The position numbers and the translations under genes were made by a program. Of a stretch of DNA of 20,582 nucleotides, positions 7,760 through 14,216 are shown one piece after another. The notes beneath the pieces are model-generated. The model was not told where the DNA came from. It saw only the letters and a list, made by a program, of their open reading frames with translations, and searched no databases. The stretch's first letter is position 1; each line of letters starts with the position of its first letter. Origin of the DNA: an uncultured Clostridia bacterium (GTDB lineage: Bacteria; Bacillota; Clostridia; Christensenellales; Borkfalkiaceae); the NCBI GenBank assembly GCA_947629875.1, contig CANRFK010000172.1:1-20582 (forward strand), given 5' to 3'.

Positions 7760-9379
7760 TTATTTCCGCTTGACCGTCAGCGTGCCGCACTGCACCCTGA
7801 CTTCGTAATTGCGCATGACGTCCTCGCCCGCACTGTTTACGATGCGGTACGAGACGATGGTGTTGGGCTTGTTGCCGTACTCCTTCTGCCCCTCTTCGTC
7901 GAATACGACGTCGATGAGTTCATCGCCCGGCACGAGGTCGCCCTCCACGCGGTATTGCGGGCAGGTGAGCGGCGTGCCGTCGTACACCTTTTCGGCAGAC
8001 TCCGTGACGATGGTGATCACGCGCCGCTTGACGACGAGACGGTTGTAATTTTTGATGATGACGTAGGCGTCGTCCACCCGCATGTTTTCGTTCGTGCCGT
8101 CCCGCACGATGACGCTGAACCTGTTCACCGCCGTGCCCACTTCGGTGATGGAAGTCAGGTTGGTGACGATGATGTTGTGTCCCGGCACGGGCGCCGCCGA
8201 GTTCGCCCAATCGATCTCATAGTAGTTGTCGGAGAGCGGCGTGCCGTCGTACTCTTTCTCCTTGGTGTCCGCAGAGCCGTTCACGATGAGCAGGCGGCGG
8301 TTGCAGGTGTTGCAGATGTGTTCGGCGTTGAATTCGTGCTCGCCCGTCGGGTCGATCACTTCCGTCTCCGCCAATTTGCAGAGCGTGCAGACGTGGCGTT
8401 TGAGCCCCGGTTCGCCGCAGGTGGCATCCTTGACGATCTCGTAGGGGCCGAATACATGCTCGCATTCGTCCGCCCACGGCGAGAAGTCGTCGGGCAAGAG
8501 ACCGTCGGGAATGGCGTCGTGCGGGATGCGGTCCCACGGCATATCGAGCATGCCGAGCGCCGCGAGCGGGATGAGGTACTCCCACGGCAGGCTTCCCCAA
8601 TCGAAGTCCCCGGGCAAACTGTCCCACGGAACGCTCCCCCAGTCGAAGTCCTCGGCGAGGTCGCCCCACGGCACCTTCTCCCACGGGAAGTCGGCGGGCA
8701 GCTGGTCGAAGGGCACGTTTTCCCAAGGAATGCTGCCCCAGTCGAAGTCCTCGGGCAAATTGTCCCACGGAACGTTGCCCCAGTCAAAGTCAGCGGGCAG
8801 ATCTTCCCATGGCACATTCTCCCAGGGGAAATCCTCGGGCAGATCTTCGATGGGCACGTCGCCCCACGGAACGCTCCCCCAGTCAAAGTCCTCGGGCAAA
8901 TTATCCCACGGCACATTCTCCCAAGGGAAGTCCTCGGGCAGATCTTCGATGGGCACGTCGCCCCACGGAACGCTCCCCCAATCGAAGTCCTCGGGAATGT
9001 CGCCCCACGGCATGTCGCCCCAGTCGAAGTCCTCGGGCAGATCGTCCCACTGCACGTTCCCCCACGGGAAGGTATCGTTGAGTTCGTCCCACGGCAGTCT
9101 GTTCCAATCGTAGTGATCGGGCACGTCGTCCCACGGGAGGTCCTCCCACGGGAAATCGTCGCGGAAGGTATCCCAGTCGAAGTTGTCAAAGTCGAAGGTA
9201 TTCCAGTCGAAGTCCTCGAGGAAGCGCTCCCAGAACGGGCGGGTCTGCCCGGGCTGCGCGTTGGGGTCGGAGAGCATGTCGAAATTGCGGTACCCCGTCG
9301 AGATGAGGAGCCCGCCCACAAATGCGAGAATGCCCGCGATGAGCATTCCCACGATAAACAAAAATTTCATGCGTCTCAT
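7760..9379 (-). CDS. membrane-anchored Trp-repeat protein with Cys-rich module and two YDG modules (539 aa)
   Basis: Function unknown; predicted extracellular. Order of parts: hydrophobic anchor at residues 5-27 after MRRMKF; a strictly periodic acidic tryptophan repeat at about 50-302; a Cys/His-rich module at 306-359 (C306, H308, C321, C331, C334, H348, H354, C356, C359); then two YDG modules starting near 377 and 466 (KEYDGTPL and KVYDGTPL), ending in GTLTVKRK. The Cys module resembles the 'ATCxxxGxxxxxCxxC' repeats frequent in clostridial surface proteins. The YDG modules match those of the next gene, tying the two products together. The ATG at 9379 has AAGGAGAG with good spacing (gap of 33 nt after the ATPase gene); an ATG three codons downstream is less well placed. 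Confidence 0.88.
   Translation of the reverse strand: MRRMKFLFIVGMLIAGILAFVGGLLISTGYRNFDMLSDPNAQPGQTRPFWERFLEDFDWNTFDFDNFDWDTFRDDFPWEDLPWDDVPDHYDWNRLPWDELNDTFPWGNVQWDDLPEDFDWGDMPWGDIPEDFDWGSVPWGDVPIEDLPEDFPWENVPWDNLPEDFDWGSVPWGDVPIEDLPEDFPWENVPWEDLPADFDWGNVPWDNLPEDFDWGSIPWENVPFDQLPADFPWEKVPWGDLAEDFDWGSVPWDSLPGDFDWGSLPWEYLIPLAALGMLDMPWDRIPHDAIPDGLLPDDFSPWADECEHVFGPYEIVKDATCGEPGLKRHVCTLCKLAETEVIDPTGEHEFNAEHICNTCNRRLLIVNGSADTKEKEYDGTPLSDNYYEIDWANSAAPVPGHNIIVTNLTSITEVGTAVNRFSVIVRDGTNENMRVDDAYVIIKNYNRLVVKRRVITIVTESAEKVYDGTPLTCPQYRVEGDLVPGDELIDVVFDEEGQKEYGNKPNTIVSYRIVNSAGEDVMRNYEVRVQCGTLTVKRK
8476..9232 (-). repeat. 14-residue tryptophan tandem repeat (DF[DP]WxxxPWxxLPE)
   Basis: About 250 residues contain 31 tryptophans. 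From W78 to W266 the spacing alternates 5 and 9 without exception, apart from three places where 9 becomes 14 because of an extra insert (VPIEDLPED type, twice, and VPFDQLPAD once). The DNA shows the same repeats, including near-identical units around 8830-8990. Asp and Glu fill most other positions, so the segment is very acidic. Confidence 0.92.
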
Positions 9380-9412
9380 GGTTCTCTCCTTCCCCGTGTC
9401 CGCATGAACGGA

Positions 9413-10867
9413 TCACAACTTATACACGCGCGCAAGATAGTTGCGGCATTTTTGCATCTTTCCCTCGCCGAAAAGCGTTTCGAGGTACTTGGAGGTCTCT
9501 TCGAGCTCTGTCTTCATGAGCGAGAGATCCTTGTTGGCGAGCTTGCGCAGCACTTTTTTGCAGAGGATATCGTCGAGCGCTTCGAGTTCGTCGCCGCCGC
9601 ACGCGACGTACACCGAGATGTAGCTCCTGATCTGCCGCATGATGCGGTTGCCGAAGGTGATCTGGAAGGTCTCCGTGAGGCGGTCGTCGAGCTCCTTCAA
9701 CCTGCGCTCGTTGCGCCGCGTGATCTCGTATCCCCTCTGCGCGTTCTCCGCGAGCCGCATAAACTCCTGATAGGAGATGGGCACGATGGGCTCCCGCCTG
9801 TCTCCCCCGAAGGGCGGCGTGCGGCTTTCGAGATCGACGATCATGGCGCGGTCGTACACCTTATCCGAGATGGCAAACGTACTGTCGTCGTTGTTGGCGG
9901 TTCCCACGAACCACATATTCTCGGGCAGCTTGATGCGCCCGTCTCTGAGCCCCGCGGGGTCGTCGTCCCACTTGTCGGTGACGACTTCCAAATACCGCAG
10001 TTCGGGGTTGGGAATTTCGAGGAGGGATAAGAACTCGGCGAAATAGTATTCCACGCGGGCGATGTTCATCTCGTCGAGCACGGTGATGTAGATGTTCGCG
10101 GAGTTGTTGGCCTCATACATCTTGCGGAGGAGCACCGTCTCGTTGTACTTTCTCGTGAACTCGTTGTAGTAGCCCAAAAGGTCGCTCCGCTCCTTCCACA
10201 TCGGCTGGACGGGAATGATGGTGGAGGAATTGGCGATGAACTCCCCGAACGCGTAGGTGAGCGACGTCTTGCCCGTGCCCGAGATGCCCTGCAAAATGAG
10301 GATGCGCGAGACGGCGAGCCCCGCGATGAACTCTCGGATCTGCGCCTCGGTGTAGTAGAGGTGCAGGTTGGCGGCCGCAAAGCGGCGGAACTTTTCGCAC
10401 AGTTCTTGGAGCGAGGACGCCGCGCCGCTCCGCAACGGGGCGTGCTCGGTGCCCATCTCGTTGAGCGCGCTGAAACGGCGGGTATGCCGCTGCTTCTCCT
10501 GCTCCTTCTCGAACGCCTGCTTCTCCGCATCCACGGCGATGCGCACCGTCTCCTCCCACGTGAGCCTGTAATAGCGGAGCTTCCGCCGCCGCACGCCGCT
10601 GATGATGAGAAAGACGACGAGGAGCACGGGGATCGCGAGGATCCAGAAGATGACGATGGTGCGCACGACCGAATTGGTCAAAAACACCTGCTGTATGACG
10701 GAAAATGCGGCCTGCAACGTGCCGTCGCGCAGCATCAGGATGAGAATGGCAAGGAAAGTCCCCCCGATCAGAAGAACGAGGGCGAGCGTAATGACGGAGA
10801 GGATAAACCGTCGTTTACCTCTTCGTTTGATCTTCTTTCTTGCCTTCTCCGGCGATAACTTTGCCAT
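9413..10867 (-). CDS. membrane-anchored McrB-like AAA+ ATPase, two N-terminal helices (484 aa)
   Basis: A NTP-driven ring motor by family. Basic N-terminus MAKLSPEKARKKIKRRGKRR, helix 1 at about 21-47, short outside loop, helix 2 at about 68-91, then GVRRRKLRYYR. This predicts N-in, C-in and a cytosolic ATPase domain. Walker A is GISGTGKTS at 194-202. Walker B is ITVLDEMN with D265/E266, followed by IARVEYYFAEFLSLLE, which fits the McrB pattern (DEINRA..VFGEVM..ME). The sensor region is NMWFVGTANNDDSTFAISD at 317-335. The McrB hallmark MNTADR is replaced by ANNDDS, so GTP specificity is uncertain. A conserved helical C-terminal region carries FGNRIM and YVACGGDELEALDD. The ATG overlaps the upstream gene by 53 bp; a GGAG lies about 13 nt upstream. 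Close paralogue of the ATPase at 12930-14216. Confidence 0.9.
   Translation of the reverse strand: MAKLSPEKARKKIKRRGKRRFILSVITLALVLLIGGTFLAILILMLRDGTLQAAFSVIQQVFLTNSVVRTIVIFWILAIPVLLVVFLIISGVRRRKLRYYRLTWEETVRIAVDAEKQAFEKEQEKQRHTRRFSALNEMGTEHAPLRSGAASSLQELCEKFRRFAAANLHLYYTEAQIREFIAGLAVSRILILQGISGTGKTSLTYAFGEFIANSSTIIPVQPMWKERSDLLGYYNEFTRKYNETVLLRKMYEANNSANIYITVLDEMNIARVEYYFAEFLSLLEIPNPELRYLEVVTDKWDDDPAGLRDGRIKLPENMWFVGTANNDDSTFAISDKVYDRAMIVDLESRTPPFGGDRREPIVPISYQEFMRLAENAQRGYEITRRNERRLKELDDRLTETFQITFGNRIMRQIRSYISVYVACGGDELEALDDILCKKVLRKLANKDLSLMKTELEETSKYLETLFGEGKMQKCRNYLARVYKL
9839..9928 (-). repeat. 90-bp tract identical to 13356-13445
   Basis: This segment, encoding the sensor/ISDKVYDRAM stretch of the ATPase, is identical base for base to the equivalent stretch of the second ATPase gene. 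The sequence immediately on both sides differs. Third-codon positions are also identical. Confidence 0.92.
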
Positions 10868-12920
10868 TGCGCTGTGTCTGCTCCTTCACGCCCGTCTGCG
10901 CATCTGCCTGTTGCGGCGGCTGCGCGCCTGTCCCCGGAACGGGCTGTGCACCCGTCTTTGCCGTCTTTTCCGAAGGTGCCCCCTGCCTTGCGGTAGGCGG
11001 TAAACCCTGCCCTGCCGCGGGTTGTGCACCCTGCCTTGCCGCGGGTTGCGAGCCCGGTCTTGCGGGGGGGTGACCCTGCCTTGCCGCGGGCGTCCCGTTC
11101 TTTGCGGGCGTACCCGCGCGCGCCCTGCGAGCCTGCGCCTCTGCGCTCAACTTGCGGTATTCTTCGGACTTCTGTCCCTTCTTGCCGCGCATCACGGCGC
11201 GGATACTGTCGGAAAACTCCTTTTTAAGGATCTTCTTTACGTCCGTCCACTCTCTGCGGACGAGGCGTCCCAGCGTTTCGAATTCATGTTCGAGGGCGTT
11301 GAAGCCCGCTTCCGTGGTGAAATCGTCGGCGGCGGTGAGCAGCCCGTACTCGCTCCGCACGGCGGTGAGGCGCGCGATGTACACGTCGCGCTCGTGCTCC
11401 ACGCTCTTGAGTTCCGTCTGCACGTCCGTAAGGGTATGCTCGGCCTCCTGCCGCTTGGCGTCCTGTTCCGCCATCTTGGCGCGGTTCTCCTCGAGCGTCT
11501 TTTCGCACGCTTCCTTCACGCGGGCGACGGTCTCCTTTGCCCTCTCCTCGGCGGCGGCGAGGTCTGCCCTGCGCTTTTCCTCGGCGCGGGCGAGCTCCTC
11601 GGCGTGCGCGCGCTTCAATGCGGTCTCGGCCTCCTCGCGTTCGCGCACCATCTCTTCGATCTTACGGCGGTGCTCCTCTTCGGCGCGCTCCATCTCCTCT
11701 CTGAGTTTGGCGTTCGCGTCGTTGAGCCCCTCGATCTCGGTGCGGAGCACGCGCGCCTCGGCTTTGAGGTTTTCCACCGTCTCTTTGAGGGTCTCTATCT
11801 CGGCGCGCGCCTGTTTGAGCAGAACGCTGTCCTTTTCGAGCGCCGCGTTGCGCTCCTCGAGCATGAGCATGTACGCTTCCATGCCCTCGCCCGTCTCCGC
11901 GATCCGCCTTTTGAGCGCGCGGATGGCCTCCGCGAGGGCGAGCTGCTTTTGCTCTTCGCGGCGCGCTTCCTCCCTATCAAACTCCTCCTTTAAGGCCTCC
12001 TCCACGCCCAGCCCGTGCTCGTACACGAGGAAGGAGGTGAGAAGCGCGGGCACGGCGAGTTCTTTTCCGACCTCCTTGCCCACGGGGTCGAGGGTCTTGA
12101 CCTCGCGCTTTACGGTGAAGCCGTCCCTGTCGTAGGCGAGGAGGAACTCATACAGCGCCATGGCCTCCTTGAAGTTCTTATCCATGCGGAGGACGTTGGT
12201 CTTGGTGATCTTGGACTTTATCTTATCGACGCGGGAGACCTCCACCATGAGCGGCGTCCGAAGATAGAACGCAACGCTCTGCTGGATCTTCTCGAGGCGG
12301 TCGAGATAGTACGCGCTGTCGGGGTCTGCCTTGGCGGCAAACACGTCGTCCTGCTCATCGGTGAGGGTGAGTTCGTAGGAAAATTTCCTCGTCGCCGTCA
12401 CCATCTTCTTGCGGGAGGTGAGCTCGCCGCGGTAGAGGCGGTAGGCGCGCACGAGGCTATCGTAGCGGTAGCCCACAAAGTCGCGGATGCGGCAGAGGAG
12501 CAGGTACAAAAACCTGTTCTCGTACACCGTGTAGTCGTTGAGGCGCTCCACCGTGTACAGTTTATCGGGGATGAGGTCGCCCTTTTCCGCCTCCTCCTTG
12601 CGGGAGATGAGATCGCTGTGGCGGGAGAGGTGCTGCACCGATTCGCGCGAGACGTGCTTTACCTTTTCGATGGGCTGCACCTCGCCGTTGGAGCGGATGA
12701 ATTGGCGATCCTCCTCGATGGCCTTGCCGATGAAGGCGAGCCCGCGCTCGATGGCGGCGACCCAGTCCTCTTCGACATGGCAGACATTGTGGATGACGAC
12801 GATCTTGTCGGGCTCTCTCGCCCCCGCGAAATTGCTCTCGAGGGCGGTCACGCCGTGGTTTTCCTCTATCTCCGCGGTGAGGCCGCGGAACGCGCGGTAC
12901 AGGAGATCGGTCTGGTTCAT
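10815..12920 (-). CDS. DUF2357/McrC-companion-like protein with long coiled coil and low-complexity tail (701 aa)
   Basis: Likely the adaptor of the two McrB-like ATPases. About residues 1-300 resemble the DUF2357 region of McrC-type partner proteins: HLSRHSD at 97-103, GDLIPDKL at 114-121, and the characteristic DYTVYENRFLYLLL at 129-142. In that family a PD-(D/E)XK nuclease usually follows. Here residues about 305-515 are instead a charged heptad-like coiled coil, then a small helical part (about 520-590), then a basic low-complexity tail at 600-701 with repeated ARQGxxPA units. I see no D...ExK nuclease motif. The ATG at 12920 has AGGAGG directly upstream, overlapping the TAA of the preceding ATPase gene. 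The 3' end runs 53 bp into the next ATPase gene. Assignment of DUF2357 is by motif and neighbourhood. Confidence 0.82.
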   Translation of the reverse strand: MNQTDLLYRAFRGLTAEIEENHGVTALESNFAGAREPDKIVVIHNVCHVEEDWVAAIERGLAFIGKAIEEDRQFIRSNGEVQPIEKVKHVSRESVQHLSRHSDLISRKEEAEKGDLIPDKLYTVERLNDYTVYENRFLYLLLCRIRDFVGYRYDSLVRAYRLYRGELTSRKKMVTATRKFSYELTLTDEQDDVFAAKADPDSAYYLDRLEKIQQSVAFYLRTPLMVEVSRVDKIKSKITKTNVLRMDKNFKEAMALYEFLLAYDRDGFTVKREVKTLDPVGKEVGKELAVPALLTSFLVYEHGLGVEEALKEEFDREEARREEQKQLALAEAIRALKRRIAETGEGMEAYMLMLEERNAALEKDSVLLKQARAEIETLKETVENLKAEARVLRTEIEGLNDANAKLREEMERAEEEHRRKIEEMVREREEAETALKRAHAEELARAEEKRRADLAAAEERAKETVARVKEACEKTLEENRAKMAEQDAKRQEAEHTLTDVQTELKSVEHERDVYIARLTAVRSEYGLLTAADDFTTEAGFNALEHEFETLGRLVRREWTDVKKILKKEFSDSIRAVMRGKKGQKSEEYRKLSAEAQARRARAGTPAKNGTPAARQGHPPARPGSQPAARQGAQPAAGQGLPPTARQGAPSEKTAKTGAQPVPGTGAQPPQQADAQTGVKEQTQRNGKVIAGEGKKEDQTKR

Positions 12921-12929
12921 GCGGCCTCC

Positions 12930-14216
12930 TTACGTATTCCTCGCGACGCGGCGCACCGTGCGGAGGCACCGCACCATGCGCTCCTCGCCGAAGAGTTCGT
13001 TGAACATTCCGCACAGCGCTTCGAGTTCCGCCGCGCGGTAGGTGAGGTTCTGCGTCTCCAACTTGCGGAGCACCTTTTTGGCGAGCATATCGTCGAGGGC
13101 GTCCAGCTCGTCGCCGCCGCAGGCGACATACACGGGCAGATACACCGTGATCTGTTTCATGATGCGGTTGCCGAAGGAGATGCGGTAATGCTCGGAGAGA
13201 AATGCGTCGATCTTGCGCAGTTTTTCCAGTGTGTCGGGCGCGATCTTGTACCCGCGCACCGCCTCGTCGGCGAGCCGCATGAAGGTATCCGCGGCGACGG
13301 GCAGCGGCTTTTTGACGGGCGCCGTAAAGGGCTCCGACTTTTCATCGATGTTGAGGATCATGGCGCGGTCGTACACCTTATCCGAGATGGCAAACGTACT
13401 GTCGTCGTTGTTGGCGGTTCCCACGAACCACATATTCTCGGGCAGGCGTATCCTGCCGTTTTCGAGGAGGACGGGGTCGTCGGGCCAGCGGTCGGAGACG
13501 ACTTCGAGCTTTCTCGCCTCCGCACGGGGGATCTCGAGGAGGGACAAGAACTCCGCAAAGTAATACTCCACGCGGGCGATGTTCATCTCGTCGAGGATGG
13601 TCACGTAGATATCCCTGCGCCCGTTGGCCTCGTAAATTTTTTGCAAAAGCAGCGTCTCGTTGAAGCGCTTGGTAAATTCGTTGTAGTAGCCGAGAAGGTC
13701 GCTCCGCTCCTTCCACATCGGCTGCACGGGGATGACCGTGGAGGGATTCCCGAGGAATTCCCCGAAGGCGTAGGCGAGCGACGTCTTGCCCGTACCGGAC
13801 ATGCCCTGCAAGATGATGATGCGCGAGACGGCGAGCCCCGCGATGAACTCGCGGATGATATCGATATCGTAGTACAGTTTGAGCGAGCCCGCGGCGAAGT
13901 TGCGGAAGGCGTTGCACAGGCCTTTGAGCGAAATGGTCTCCACGAAGGGCTTGGGGCGGTAGGCCGCGCGCTCCGCGTCGATGCGCTTCAACATATCGAA
14001 GCGGGAGACCTTCTCTTCCCCCTCTTCGGCGGCTTCCTCCGCCTTTTCCACGCTCTTTTCCACCCTCCTCGAGAGCGAGGAGAAGCGGTGCTCGTTCACC
14101 ATGGCAGAGATGACGATGATGAGCATGAGCAGCACGACGACGGCAATGTATATGACGATAAAGATCGGCTTTGTGAGGAAATTCCAGATGCTCTGGATGT
14201 TTATGAGTAAATTCAT
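12930..14216 (-). CDS. membrane-anchored McrB-like AAA+ ATPase, one N-terminal helix (428 aa)
   Basis: Paralogue of the ATPase at 9413-10867. One hydrophobic helix at about 17-39 is followed by NEHRFSSLSRRVEK, which predicts N-out and a cytosolic ATPase. Walker A is GMSGTGKTS at 138-146, Walker B ILDEMN with D209/E210, and sensor GTANNDDSTFAISD at 266-279. The C-terminal ISFGNRIMKQI and YVACGGDELDALDD blocks match the sister protein. I chose the ATG at 14216, not an upstream in-frame ATG at 14318, because it forms an ATGA overlap with the stop of the preceding gene and avoids a long overlap. The Shine-Dalgarno is weak, so translation is probably coupled. N-terminal helix number and length differ from the sister, while the ATPase core is conserved. 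Confidence 0.9.
   Translation of the reverse strand: MNLLINIQSIWNFLTKPIFIVIYIAVVVLLMLIIVISAMVNEHRFSSLSRRVEKSVEKAEEAAEEGEEKVSRFDMLKRIDAERAAYRPKPFVETISLKGLCNAFRNFAAGSLKLYYDIDIIREFIAGLAVSRIIILQGMSGTGKTSLAYAFGEFLGNPSTVIPVQPMWKERSDLLGYYNEFTKRFNETLLLQKIYEANGRRDIYVTILDEMNIARVEYYFAEFLSLLEIPRAEARKLEVVSDRWPDDPVLLENGRIRLPENMWFVGTANNDDSTFAISDKVYDRAMILNIDEKSEPFTAPVKKPLPVAADTFMRLADEAVRGYKIAPDTLEKLRKIDAFLSEHYRISFGNRIMKQITVYLPVYVACGGDELDALDDMLAKKVLRKLETQNLTYRAAELEALCGMFNELFGEERMVRCLRTVRRVARNT
13356..13445 (-). repeat. 90-bp tract identical to 9839-9928
   Basis: Second copy of the identical tract shared by the two ATPase genes. Shorter identical runs of about 30 bp also occur around 13700 (matching about 10170) and 13815-13850 (matching about 10295-10330). 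Confidence 0.92.

Noticed and set aside
5798..10030. 1410-codon plus-strand open frame, with repeated PRNAPPVEVLGQI-type units
   Set aside because: The repeats are the reverse-strand reflection of the Trp repeat and YDG modules; it crosses three well-supported minus-strand genes.
9413..14216. A standard McrBC restriction system
   Set aside because: The ATPases are membrane-anchored and lack MNTADR, the partner shows no nuclease motif, and no DNA-recognition domain is visible; only the module ancestry is claimed.
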